Shown here: positions 54,712 to 63,133 of the stretch, piece by piece | Numbering within the stretch: position 1 is the first letter of the stretch | How the letters are laid out: every line of letters begins with the position of its first letter | NCBI GenBank assembly: GCA_050330195.1 | Contig: JBHJOB010000027.1 | Location: 69,878 to 133,877, forward strand | Length of the DNA: 64,000 nucleotides | Direction: 5' to 3' | Origin: JAHQVI01 sp050330195 | GTDB lineage: Bacteria > Pseudomonadota > Alphaproteobacteria > Rhizobiales > Rhodomicrobiaceae | Program-made: the position numbers and the translations under genes | The notes under the pieces: generated by a model | Databases searched by the model: none | What the model was told of the DNA's origin: nothing | Seen by the model: only the letters and a program-made list of their open reading frames with translations

Positions 54712-55722
54712 TCAACCGGTCAGCTTGCCGATCGCCGCTGCCGTATCGCACATGCGCGCAGAGAAGCCCCACTCATTGTCGTACCAGGACAGCACGCGCA
54801 CCAGACGCCCATCGACGATCTGGGTCTGCGACAGGTCGAAGGTCGAGGAGTGCGGATCGTGATTGAAGTCGATCGAAACAAGCGGCTCGGAGGTTACGGC
54901 AAGCACGCCTTTCAGCTCATTCGCGGCAGCCCGGCTCATGGCGCTGTTGATTTCCTCGACCGTCGTCTCGCGCGCCGGAATGATCTTCAGGTCGATCACG
55001 GAAACATTCGGTGTGGGCACGCGGATGGCCGTGCCGTCGAGCTTGCCCTGCAACTCGGGAAGCACCAGACCGACGGCCTTGGCGGCTCCCGTGGAGGTCG
55101 GAATCATCGAAATGGCGGCGGCGCGTGCGCGGCGCAGATCCGAATGCGGCAGGTCGAGAATGCGCTGGTCGTTCGTATAGGCGTGGATGGTCGTCATGAA
55201 GCCCGACTGGATGCCGCACAGATCGTTGAGGATCTTCGCGACCGGCGCGAGACAGTTCGTCGTGCACGAGGCATTCGAGATCACGGTGTGGCCCGGCTCG
55301 ATCCTGTCGTGATTGACGCCATAGACAACGGTGATGTCGGCGCCCTTGGACGGAGCGGACACCAGAACCCGTTTCGCGCCTGCGGTCAGATGCGCGGCGG
55401 CCTTGTCGCGGTCGGAAAAGATGCCGGTGCATTCCATCACAACATCGACGCCAAGCTCTCCCCAGGGGAGCTTGGCCGGATCGCGTTCGGCCAGCACCTT
55501 GAACGGACCGGCGCCGACATCCATCATGTCGCCTTCGATCTTCACCTCGCCGGGAAAGCGCCCATGCACGCTGTCATATCTGAACAGATGCGCATTCGTC
55601 TCCACCGAGCCGAGATCGTTGATGGCGACCAGTTGCAGATCGTCCCGGCGATGTTCAATCATGGCCCGCACCACGTTGCGTCCGATCCGCCCGAAACCGT
55701 TGATTGCAACCTTGATCGCCAT
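54712..55722 (-). CDS. gap: Type I glyceraldehyde-3-phosphate dehydrogenase
   Basis: 336 residues. NAD-binding front VAINGFGRIGRNVVRA, catalytic Cys in SNASCTTNCLAPV, the partner His in TIHAYTNDQ and the C-terminal SWYDNEWGFS. GGAGG before the ATG at 55722 fixes the start; the frame continues upstream for 23 more codons. In many rhizobia gap is joined by tkt, pgk and fba; none is here, and thiE-like follows directly. Confidence 0.96.
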   Translation of the reverse strand: MAIKVAINGFGRIGRNVVRAMIEHRRDDLQLVAINDLGSVETNAHLFRYDSVHGRFPGEVKIEGDMMDVGAGPFKVLAERDPAKLPWGELGVDVVMECTGIFSDRDKAAAHLTAGAKRVLVSAPSKGADITVVYGVNHDRIEPGHTVISNASCTTNCLAPVAKILNDLCGIQSGFMTTIHAYTNDQRILDLPHSDLRRARAAAISMIPTSTGAAKAVGLVLPELQGKLDGTAIRVPTPNVSVIDLKIIPARETTVEEINSAMSRAAANELKGVLAVTSEPLVSIDFNHDPHSSTFDLSQTQIVDGRLVRVLSWYDNEWGFSARMCDTAAAIGKLTG

Positions 55723-56209
55723 GAAAACCTCCGCCTTTTGACCCCAGCCATGCGCGTGCCGCGACTGCGGGTCCGATTTAACAATTCTCACCGTTAGATG
55801 CTGATGTTTCCCGCAAAAGGCAAGGCGTTTTCCGAATCACCCGGAGGTGATTCCGCCGCCTGGATCGCCATGCGGGAGGTCGCTCGGATCACTCCGACCG
55901 CCTCACCATAGCGCCTGAGTGAATATTCGACCAACGACTATTCTTCAAAGTCCAATTTCCACCCCATTGTCTCGATTAATGTTTTTTTAAATTCCGTCCA
56001 CCAAAATACTGTAAATTCAAAGGATTGACTTTCGCCCGGTGCAATTGCCTCGTCGCCGGGAGGAAGAAACCAAATGCTCATACCGGTTGACTGGCGCTGA
56101 ATTCGCTGATGGCACTGTTCAGAAGGGCTTTTCTTCTGTTTCAATATGACCGGGAAACGGTAAACACAGGGGCTGGCTTTTGGGGAATACGAAATCGGGT
56201 GGGGGTAAG
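55723..56209. other. 487-bp gap between gap and the DUF4164 gene
   Basis: Divergent promoter region. On the minus strand 55938-56081 holds a 47-codon frame (MSIWFLPPGDEAIAPGESQS onward, Trp/Phe-rich) that looks somewhat protein-like but has no ribosome site; its AT-rich composition differs from neighbours. It could be a small gene or the end of a lost one. tkt would be expected in this place in several relatives. Confidence 0.35.
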
Positions 56210-56443
56210 ATGCAGGCGGCAAAGCAGAAACGGGCCGCGGCAACCGAGCCGACGAACAAGGGTGCAAGAATGGCTCAGGATCGGGACAAAGCCGCGCTGG
56301 CGCAGGAAACGGAACGGTTGCGCGCCGAACTCGCCTTGGAAAGAAAACGTGTCGAGACGCTGGAGGACGCAAATCATCGCGTCAGCGAGCGTCTGGATGC
56401 AGCAATTCAGTCGGTGAAAGCGATGTTGGCCGGCAAGGGCTGA
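56210..56443 (+). CDS. DUF4164-family coiled-coil protein
   Basis: 77 residues, charged and helical: ETERLRAELALERKRVETLE followed by DANHRVSERLDAAIQSVKAML. The DUF4164 family sits next to zapA in many Hyphomicrobiales and may act with it at the division site. The ATG at 56210 follows a GGGGG run; a TTG ten codons upstream is possible. Confidence 0.75.
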   Translation: MQAAKQKRAAATEPTNKGARMAQDRDKAALAQETERLRAELALERKRVETLEDANHRVSERLDAAIQSVKAMLAGKG

Positions 56444-56467
56444 GCGGCGCTTCGCCTTTGCTGTTGC

Positions 56468-56565
56468 GAGCGATCCGATAAAATGGGGACTATTTTTCGG
56501 TAAAATCGAGCCTAAAACAAATAGATAGCGATCGAGATCATTCACGTGAGAAATGATCCCGATTC
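56468..56565 (+). repeat. Dispersed intergenic repeat, copy 4, between DUF4164 and zapA
   Basis: Plus-strand copy: GATCCGATAAAATGGG, TTTTTCGG, AAAATCGAGCCT, AAACAAATAGAT and GAGAAATGATCCCGAT appear in family order. GATCATT (56536-56542) pairs with AATGATC (56552-56558). The element ends just before the zapA ribosome site (CAGGAGG), so zapA translation starts directly behind a hairpin. Confidence 0.75.
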
Positions 56566-56575
56566 AGGAGGCGTT

Positions 56576-56947
56576 ATGGGCCAGGTGAATGTACGCGTGA
56601 ACGGCCGTCAATACCGGATGGCCTGTGACGACGGCGCTGAGCAGCGCGTGCTGGAGCTTGCATCCCATGTCGATGCGATCGTTCAGGATCTGAAGGGCGG
56701 TTTCCAGCATGTGCAGGATGACCGGCTGTTCCTGATGGCCGCGCTGATGATGGCCGACCAGCTCAACGATGTGCGTCAGGAACTGCACAAGACGCTGGTG
56801 CAGATCTGCAATCTGCGCTCGTTCCAGACGGCGGACAACAATGCCAGCTACATCCCCTCGCGCGACGTGGCGCGGATCGTGGATGCATCCTCCGCGCGGC
56901 TTCAGGCGCTTGAGCAGCGGCTGGACCGAAACGGGACGGAGGGATAA
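56576..56947 (+). CDS. zapA: Cell division protein ZapA
   Basis: 123 residues. GQVNVRVNGRQYRMACDDGAE is the ZapA N-terminal strand pair; LASHVDAIVQDL and the LFLMAALMMADQLNDVRQEL helix continue it. ZapA bundles FtsZ filaments. CAGGAGG five bases before ATG. The 6S RNA and the 5-formyltetrahydrofolate cyclo-ligase gene that often follow zapA are absent: only 54 bases separate it from the next gene. Confidence 0.9.
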   Translation: MGQVNVRVNGRQYRMACDDGAEQRVLELASHVDAIVQDLKGGFQHVQDDRLFLMAALMMADQLNDVRQELHKTLVQICNLRSFQTADNNASYIPSRDVARIVDASSARLQALEQRLDRNGTEG

Positions 56948-57001
56948 AATCACGACGTCTGCAATTGTCAGCAATCTCGAATTCCGGATCGACAAGACGT
57001 C

Positions 57002-57487
57002 ATGTTTCCCGCCGATGAATTGACTGTAAAGCCCAACGAACAGGCGGTGATCTACCGCGACCACAGGTATTTCAGGACGCTTGGTCCCGGTCGCCACGAC
57101 CTTCCCCGCGTGACCCGTTTTTTCCTGCAAACGCGCAACCCCAGGATCGACGTCCGGATCATCCGGACCGATGGGCGGCGGCTGAATGGCGATCCGATTT
57201 CCGTGCGGTCATCTGATGGCGAAACATTCAAATTCAAACCCGTCATCGACTTCAAGGTTACAAATCCGCGCCTGACGGCTGAACTGCCCGAGAAGGAAGA
57301 GGACCGGCTCAAAACAGATGCGCTGCTTGCGCTGGAACGCGTCGCGGGCTTGAGAACGAACGCCGACCTTTTTGATATCAACATGCGTTCCGATCTGGAG
57401 GCGGCGTTCAAATCACAGTTGCACGCCTATGCCGGTGCTTATGGAATCAGGATCAGCGACGCCAAACTCATCGGCAACCTCGGATGA
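57002..57487 (+). CDS. Minimal SPFH/Band 7-like protein
   Basis: 161 residues. VKPNEQAVIYRDHRYFRTLGPGRH is the typical start of an SPFH (stomatin/slipin) domain, and RSDLEAAFKSQLHAYAGAYG followed by IRISDAKLIGNL its last helix-strand. There is no membrane hairpin in front and no coiled-coil oligomerisation tail. The frame ends at TGA 57485-57487; a lysine-rich tail continues in the +1 frame up to the neighbouring site-2 protease gene. The pair suggests a membrane quality-control module. ATG has no strong ribosome site. Confidence 0.62.
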   Translation: MFPADELTVKPNEQAVIYRDHRYFRTLGPGRHDLPRVTRFFLQTRNPRIDVRIIRTDGRRLNGDPISVRSSDGETFKFKPVIDFKVTNPRLTAELPEKEEDRLKTDALLALERVAGLRTNADLFDINMRSDLEAAFKSQLHAYAGAYGIRISDAKLIGNLG

Positions 57488-57557
57488 AAAGCCGAAGGAC
57501 AAGAGTGACAAGAACAAAAAGACGCTTAAGGTAGAAGCTGACATAACCATGAAATAG
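57486..57557 (+). other. Possible out-of-frame tail of the SPFH-like gene
   Basis: If one base is skipped at the TGA (57485), translation continues as EKPKDKSDKNKKTLKVEADI and TMK to a TAG eight bases before the protease ATG. The tail is protein-like but has no start codon of its own. It could reflect a +1 frameshift (programmed, or a mutation or base error). Confidence 0.35.
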
Positions 57558-57565
57558 CGGCATTC

Positions 57566-58345
57566 ATGCTCAAGAGGCTCCTCGGTCAGAGCGGCTCCCT
57601 GCTCGTTCTGTTCTTCAAGCTGTTCAAGGTTTTCAAGAGCGTCAAGCTGCTGCTGGCCGGGGCAACGCTTGCGACCTATTCCTATCTATTCACATGGGAA
57701 TTCGCGGTGGCCGTCATGTGGGCCATCGGCGTCCACGAGATGGGGCATGTCTGGGCCATGCGGCGCACCGGCATGAAGACGCCGGGCTTCTATTTCGTGC
57801 CGCTTTTCGGCGGCGCGGCCATCGGCGACCGCGCCACCAGCGAATGGCAGGACGTCTACATCACGGCGATGGGGCCAAGCTGGGGCCTGCTCAGCGCCGC
57901 GCCCCCGGCTTTTCTGTACTTTGCGACCGGCGAGACCTTCTGGGCCGCTGTCGTCGGCATGATTGCTCTGGTCAATCTGTTCAACCTCCTGCCGATCTAC
58001 CCGCTGGACGGCGGACGGCTGACCAACTCGCTGGTTCTCTCGGTCGCGCCCGGCGGGCAGATCCTGTATCTGATCGCAGCGGGCGCGCTGGTGCTCGGGC
58101 TTGCGATCTATATGCGCATCTATTTCGTCGCCATCCTGTTCGGGATCGGTATGATGGAGATCTATTTCGAGCGCAAACGCCTGGCGGCGGGCGAAGTCAC
58201 GCGAAAACCTCCGCTCAACCGGGACGGACTGATCATCGGCGGCTTCTGGTATGGCGGCCTCGCCGCGATCTTTCTGCTGATCATCTTTTCGCTTCAGGAC
58301 ATCGCCGGAGCGGATCTCGCTATCAGAATCCTGAGGGACAGTTGA
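57566..58345 (+). CDS. Site-2 protease family membrane metalloprotease (M50)
   Basis: 259 residues, five or six membrane helices. Zinc motif HEMGH (57-61) in AIGVHEMGHVWAMRR, and the distal ligand Asp148 in LLPIYPLDGGR. No PDZ domain. It resembles the short FtsH-like/YwmF-type S2P that cut membrane or membrane-near substrates. It starts right after the SPFH-like gene, and the next gene follows after one base, so all three may be one operon. Confidence 0.87.
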   Translation: MLKRLLGQSGSLLVLFFKLFKVFKSVKLLLAGATLATYSYLFTWEFAVAVMWAIGVHEMGHVWAMRRTGMKTPGFYFVPLFGGAAIGDRATSEWQDVYITAMGPSWGLLSAAPPAFLYFATGETFWAAVVGMIALVNLFNLLPIYPLDGGRLTNSLVLSVAPGGQILYLIAAGALVLGLAIYMRIYFVAILFGIGMMEIYFERKRLAAGEVTRKPPLNRDGLIIGGFWYGGLAAIFLLIIFSLQDIAGADLAIRILRDS

Positions 58346-58346
58346 C

Positions 58347-59090
58347 ATGAAAACCATTCTCATAACGGGCGCGAGCCGTGGCATCGGCCGCTCAGCGTCG
58401 ATACTGGCGGGCAAGCGCGGCTGGTCGGTCGGCGTGAATTACGCGGGCAATGCCGAGGCCGCCGGGGAAACGGCGGAAGCGGTGCGGCAGGCGGGCGGAA
58501 AGGCAGTGACCATCAAGGGCGACGTGACGGTAGAAGCCGATGTCATCGCCATGTTCGACAAGGCCGAAAAGGAACTGGGTCCCCTCGACGGCGTCGTCAT
58601 CAATGCGGGTATTCTCGGCTCCTCCATGAAGCTCGCCGATATGGATATGGACCGGATCAGACGGGTGTTCGAAGTCAACACGCTCGGCGCATACATGACA
58701 GCGCGGGAAGCCGCACGCCGGATGCCGAAATCAAAAGGCGGCAAGGGCGGCAGCATCGTGATCGTGTCCTCGATCGCCTCCCGGTTGGGCGGGGCGGGCG
58801 AGGCGATCGACTACGCCGGATCGAAGGGCGCGGTCGATTCGCTGACCATTGGTCTGGCAAAGGAACTCGGTCCGGACGGGGTGCGCGTCAATGCGATCCG
58901 GCCGGGCCTCATCGACACCGACATCCAGGCCTGCACAGGAACGCCCGACCGGGCACAGAAGCTCGGTCTCACGACGCCCCTCGGGCGTCACGGCGAGCCG
59001 GATGAAATCGGCGAGGCCATCATCTGGATGCTCAGCGATGCGGCATCCTACATGACAGGCGCGATTTTCGACGTCTCCGGCGGCCGGTGA
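58347..59090 (+). CDS. Short-chain dehydrogenase/reductase (FabG-like)
   Basis: 247 residues. Cofactor motif TGASRGIG (7-14), NAG at 86-88, catalytic Ser141/142, Tyr156 and Lys160 in DYAGSKGAV, and MTGAIFDVSGGR at the C-terminus. The Asn-Tyr-Ala start of strand 2 (VNYAGN) suggests NADP. Substrate unknown. Starts one base after the protease stop (TGAcATG) and overlaps the convergent MFS gene by 43 bp. Confidence 0.92.
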   Translation: MKTILITGASRGIGRSASILAGKRGWSVGVNYAGNAEAAGETAEAVRQAGGKAVTIKGDVTVEADVIAMFDKAEKELGPLDGVVINAGILGSSMKLADMDMDRIRRVFEVNTLGAYMTAREAARRMPKSKGGKGGSIVIVSSIASRLGGAGEAIDYAGSKGAVDSLTIGLAKELGPDGVRVNAIRPGLIDTDIQACTGTPDRAQKLGLTTPLGRHGEPDEIGEAIIWMLSDAASYMTGAIFDVSGGR

Positions 59091-60229
59091 AGCAGCGCCA
59101 GCCATGATAGCGCGGCGGAGGCCAGCAGCGTCGCCGCCGCGATCAGCGATGGCAGCACGAAGCTGCCGTAGAGGTCGTACAGAAGACCGGCAAAGGTCGG
59201 TCCGATCATCTGGCCGACACCGAAAGCCGCCGTCGCCAGCGCGATATTGGCGCGTGGATCGCCCCGCGTCAGGTCGCGCACAGCAATCAATCCCAGCGCT
59301 GTGATCGCGGTCATCGTCCCGCCAAGGAAGACAACCGCCACGACAACCCCGGCCTGCGACATCCAGAGAATGCTCCCCGCGACGCCGACCGCCTCGACGA
59401 TGCAGGCGATGGCGAAGGTGTGATAGAGGCCGAGGCGGTTGCTGACGAGGAACCACAACGCGACTGACGGCGCGGCGCTCAGCCCGAACAGTGCCCAGAC
59501 ATAGGGCTCCATCGCGCGGATTTCGGGCGCCTCCCGCACGATCGCGACGATGAAGGTGGCGGTGATGACATAGCCGAAGCCGAACAACCCGTAAGCGGCA
59601 ATGATCGCCTGGAGAGAAACCGAACTTGTGCCTTCCGGCACGGCGCGCGGCGTTGTCACAGCCGGTTCGGCGGCGGGGATGAGCCAGGCGCTCAGCGCAA
59701 ATCCGCCGATGCAGATGACGCCGCTCGCGAGCCACAGCTCACGCCATTCCGCCCCTTGCGCCAGCAGCAACGCCACCACGACCGCCGAGAACGCGACGCC
59801 GACGCCGATCCCGGCAAAATGCAGCGATGACAGGTTGGAGCGGCCGGAATTGGCGAGCCGGTCCAGCACGAGCGCGGAAGAAAAGATGACGACGAACGCG
59901 CCTGCGACTCCCGCAACGAATCGCAATATCAGGTGTGCGGCGAAGGCATCGGTCATCGCCATAGCGAACAGCCCGGCCATATTGATCCCGAGCGCCGCCA
60001 GCAGGTAGCGGTAGCGTGAACCGCGGTAGAACGGCAGCGCGGCAAGCAGAGCGCCGACGAGATGGCCGAGAAAATTGGCCGATGCGATCAGTCCGGCCTC
60101 CGACGTCGAAAGCCCGAGCGCCTCGACCATGACCGGCAGGATCGGCGTATAGACGAAGCGCCCGACGCCCATGCCGGTTGCGAGCGCGACCATTCCGCCC
60201 AATGCAACTCGCCAGCTGCCGTGCTTCAT
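59048..60229 (-). CDS. MFS transporter, YbfB/YjiJ family
   Basis: 393 residues with twelve membrane helices. The front (MVALATGMGVGRFVYTPILP) is diagnostic of the YbfB/YjiJ group, whose substrates are unknown. It follows the GST gene after seven bases, and its 3' end overlaps the SDR gene in the opposite direction. Confidence 0.9.
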   Translation of the reverse strand: MKHGSWRVALGGMVALATGMGVGRFVYTPILPVMVEALGLSTSEAGLIASANFLGHLVGALLAALPFYRGSRYRYLLAALGINMAGLFAMAMTDAFAAHLILRFVAGVAGAFVVIFSSALVLDRLANSGRSNLSSLHFAGIGVGVAFSAVVVALLLAQGAEWRELWLASGVICIGGFALSAWLIPAAEPAVTTPRAVPEGTSSVSLQAIIAAYGLFGFGYVITATFIVAIVREAPEIRAMEPYVWALFGLSAAPSVALWFLVSNRLGLYHTFAIACIVEAVGVAGSILWMSQAGVVVAVVFLGGTMTAITALGLIAVRDLTRGDPRANIALATAAFGVGQMIGPTFAGLLYDLYGSFVLPSLIAAATLLASAALSWLALLHRPPETSKIAPVM

Positions 60230-60236
60230 ATTGCGG

Positions 60237-60842
60237 TCAGGCTGGCATGGTCGCGATGTAACTCGGACGCTTGGCGAATTCGGCGTGCCAGACGGCCAGT
60301 TCGCCGCGCCCCTCCCGCCAGCTCAGCTCGGCGTGACGGTAGTCGAGATAGCCGAGCGCGGCGGCGATCGCGATATGCCCGAGCGTAACCGCTTGCGGCA
60401 GCGTCGCCAGCGTCTCGGGCGTGCGGTCGAGCGCGCGCATGAGTTGTCCCCGCTGGCGTGCCGTGAGCGTCGGGGATTTCTCGCCTTCCGGCTTGCGCTT
60501 TTCGGTGATAAGCGCAAGGCCCAGATCCATCAGCCCGTCGCCCAGCGCTTCGGCGCGCATGACAAGCCAACGCTCATTGCCCGAATGCGGCCGCAGGCGG
60601 TCGCCCTGCCCTTGAGGATGCGCATCGAGATAGGCGCAGATCACCGGGCTGTCGAACAGCGTAAGGCCGTCGTCGGTCACGAGCGCGGGGATCTTGCCCA
60701 GCGGATTGGCGGCGATCAATTCCGGCGGATCCTGCGACGCGCTGACGTATATCTCTTCAACCAGCGCGCTCAACCCGCGTTCGGCAATCACCATGCGAAC
60801 CTTGCGTGCATAGGGCGATGCATCCGCACCATAGAGCTTCAT
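60237..60842 (-). CDS. Glutathione S-transferase family protein
   Basis: 201 residues. Thioredoxin-like N-terminal domain MKLYGADASPYARKVRMVI with Ser/Tyr at the glutathione site, the cis-Pro in NPLGKIPALVTDDG and the DSPVICAYLD glutathione loop; helical C-terminal domain. AAGGAGA seven bases before the ATG at 60842. Operon with the MFS gene, which suggests detoxification coupled to export. Confidence 0.92.
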   Translation of the reverse strand: MKLYGADASPYARKVRMVIAERGLSALVEEIYVSASQDPPELIAANPLGKIPALVTDDGLTLFDSPVICAYLDAHPQGQGDRLRPHSGNERWLVMRAEALGDGLMDLGLALITEKRKPEGEKSPTLTARQRGQLMRALDRTPETLATLPQAVTLGHIAIAAALGYLDYRHAELSWREGRGELAVWHAEFAKRPSYIATMPA

Positions 60843-60890
60843 CAGCATCTCCTTGTCGACGCTAGGGCGCACGATACTATCTCCGAAAAC

Positions 60891-61727
60891 CTAATTAAGT
60901 GGGCATTCCATCAACAAATCATTGGACCCTTGCCATTTCACCTTGTAACCCAGCACAGTAAGTTTTTCTAAATGATTGCTGTTATCTTGCCTCGCATGAC
61001 GAGTTTCCAAGAGAATCGTTTTCGGCCAAAGACCGCGCGATGCGGAATTAAAGAATGGAATTAGAGCTCGATCTTCAAATCCTTCAATGTCAATCTTTAG
61101 AGCGTCTATTTTTTCGACATCCAAGTCTCCTAGTATTTCAAGCAATGTTTTCACTGGAACCGTGACGGGCTTCGATTTAGAAAAATTTATTGCGCTGGAC
61201 ATTCCCATTTGTCTAGTATTGATATAGAGTTTCATCTCTCCGTTGAAATCACCAATTGCACTTTTCATTATTTCTACATTATCCGCTCTGTTCTCTCGCA
61301 CGTTAAATATCAATCTTTCAATCATTTTCGGATTTGGTTCGATTGAAATGACACGACCACTTGGTCCAACTTTTCTCGATGAGACTAATGAAAAGAGCCC
61401 ACAATTAGCTCCGATATCTACAAATATATCTCCATTTCTTAATTTATTAGTAATAGCAAACAATTCTTCCCAATTTCTATTAGAGAACACAACATCTCTC
61501 TCGGTAGCATTATCCCGGACATAGCAACGCATCTTTATGCCGTTCCATTTGATGTCATAAACAGAGAAGAACAATAAAATTACTTTGCGTATATTTTTAT
61601 TCCAATATCGACTCTTTAGTCTTCTATTCACTTTTATTAACCAATAATGAATTTTACCTGGCGCGAATGCTCCCCAAGCAGGTTCCATGTCAAATCTCTC
61701 CAAAAAACCTCTTCGCACCGAACCCAT
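60891..61727 (-). CDS. FkbM-family methyltransferase, AT-rich
   Basis: 278 residues. Motif I FVDIGANCGLFSLVSS, motif II VISIEPNPKMIERLIFNV, FkbM signature ALKIDIEGFEDRALIPF. The ATG overlaps the mltB stop by one base (TGATG), and GC is far below that of both neighbours (long runs of A/T codons such as AAT, AAA, TTA), so the gene is probably a late arrival placed behind mltB. It is not close to the other FkbM protein (14.3 kb) in sequence. Acceptor unknown. Confidence 0.87.
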   Translation of the reverse strand: MGSVRRGFLERFDMEPAWGAFAPGKIHYWLIKVNRRLKSRYWNKNIRKVILLFFSVYDIKWNGIKMRCYVRDNATERDVVFSNRNWEELFAITNKLRNGDIFVDIGANCGLFSLVSSRKVGPSGRVISIEPNPKMIERLIFNVRENRADNVEIMKSAIGDFNGEMKLYINTRQMGMSSAINFSKSKPVTVPVKTLLEILGDLDVEKIDALKIDIEGFEDRALIPFFNSASRGLWPKTILLETRHARQDNSNHLEKLTVLGYKVKWQGSNDLLMECPLN

Positions 61728-62557
61728 CAGCTCTTGCCCGCGATCTTGTCCGCCATCACGGCAATCGTCTTCACATAGACCGAGGCGCGGTTCCATTCGC
61801 GGATGACGCCGTAATTTGCCGTGCCCGGTCCCCAGCCCTGCCCGCGCTGCCAGCCCTTGGCCTTCAGGTAGTTCGCGGTCGACGCCAGCAGATCCGGGAT
61901 GGAGCGCACCAGATCGCGCCGCCCATCGCCGTCGAAATCGACCGCATATCTGACATAGGAGGTGGCCAGAAACTGCGTCTGTCCGATCTCGCCTGCCCAG
62001 CCGCCGCGAAGCTGGCGCGGCGTCATGTCCCCGCGATCGACGATCTTCAGCGCGGCCAGCAACTCCTTGCGGAAGAAGTCGGAACGACGGCAATCATAGG
62101 CCAGCGTCGCGAGAGATCGGATGATGTCGAAATTGCCGCTGTCGCGTCCATAGCCGGTCTCCAGCCCCCAGATCGCGATGATGACGGCGGCGGGAACCCC
62201 GGTGCGCTTTTCGATGCTGGACAGTGTCGAGCCATACTGCTTGATCAGGCGTCGCCCCTTGGCGATCATCGCATTGTTCACACGACGGGCGTAGAACTTC
62301 TCGAAGCTGAGCTTGAAAGAGCGCTGATTGCGGTCAAGGTGAATGACGCGGGGATGATAGCTGATACCGCTGAGCGCGGAACCGGCCGTGCGTTGCGATA
62401 TGCCCTGAGATACCGCGTAGCTCTTGAAACGCTGCAGCCAGCCGTCAAAGCCCGCGGCGCTCTTTCCGCAATCGGCCGCTTGTGCGCCGGATACAATGCA
62501 TGTGAACAGCAACAGGCTCGCGCCCAGCCGCCGCAGACAAGACTTCAAAGCAATCAT
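61727..62557 (-). CDS. Lytic murein transglycosylase, MltB type
   Basis: 276 residues. Signal peptide (LGASLLLFTCIVSGAQA; the Cys could be a lipobox only weakly). Catalytic Glu133 in AIWGLETGYG, GGWAGEIGQTQFLATSYV and WGPGTANYGVIREWN are GH103/SLT_2 landmarks. It cleaves the glycan between MurNAc and GlcNAc to give anhydro-MurNAc, feeding the AmgK/MurU recycling route encoded elsewhere in the window. The C-terminal peptidoglycan-binding domain often present is missing; the protein ends soon after the catalytic domain. Confidence 0.92.
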   Translation of the reverse strand: MIALKSCLRRLGASLLLFTCIVSGAQAADCGKSAAGFDGWLQRFKSYAVSQGISQRTAGSALSGISYHPRVIHLDRNQRSFKLSFEKFYARRVNNAMIAKGRRLIKQYGSTLSSIEKRTGVPAAVIIAIWGLETGYGRDSGNFDIIRSLATLAYDCRRSDFFRKELLAALKIVDRGDMTPRQLRGGWAGEIGQTQFLATSYVRYAVDFDGDGRRDLVRSIPDLLASTANYLKAKGWQRGQGWGPGTANYGVIREWNRASVYVKTIAVMADKIAGKS

Positions 62558-62605
62558 CGTGGAAAATCTCTTTTACGCTGAATTAATCGGGAAACCTCGC
62601 GCGCG

Positions 62606-63016
62606 TCAGGCAGGAACCGGTCCCGTCAAAGGCGCCCGCTCTCCAAGCAGGTATCGCGCAACGTCGGTATAGTCAAACGCCAAAGAGATCAGCATCATTG
62701 CCAGCAGAAGCCAGATAACCTGCCGGAAAGGCGCAACAATTGCCGGGTCGCGCAATCGTTGCGCCAGATAGACGGCGAGCGGCGTCCAGAAAATGAGATG
62801 CGGCAGGCCGAGCAGGCGCACATAGCCAAGCTGGGCGTACATCCATTGCAACAGCAAAACGTTGGGGATATTGACGAGCAGGATGATCAGCGCATCGCGC
62901 CGCGTTGCCCGCGAAAAGAGCAGCGTGATGAACGAGCCGACCAGAATGACGGCCATCACGTTCACCCATATCTGCACCCATTGCGGTTGCTGGGCCAAAG
63001 CTTCCTCGAATGTCAT
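62606..63016 (-). CDS. Small membrane protein of unknown function
   Basis: 136 residues with about four membrane helices (WVNVMAVILVGSFITLLF, ALIILLVNIPNVLLLQWM, LLGLPHLIFWTPLAVYLA, VIWLLLAMMLISLAF). Coding-like codon use, no recognised family function. It lies upstream of mltB on the same strand, 48 bp away. Confidence 0.7.
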   Translation of the reverse strand: MTFEEALAQQPQWVQIWVNVMAVILVGSFITLLFSRATRRDALIILLVNIPNVLLLQWMYAQLGYVRLLGLPHLIFWTPLAVYLAQRLRDPAIVAPFRQVIWLLLAMMLISLAFDYTDVARYLLGERAPLTGPVPA

Positions 63017-63133
63017 GAATGTTCCCCGTCAGTTCGCCGATGCGGGAACGCCCCGCCGGGCGATATTTCCCACATCATCAGCGATGAGCAAAGAGCCTTT
63101 CCCCCAAGATGCCGCCTATGGCCACGCCAGGGC

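Noticed and set aside
56948..57001. 6S RNA behind zapA
   Set aside because: Only 54 bases are available and no long hairpin is present.
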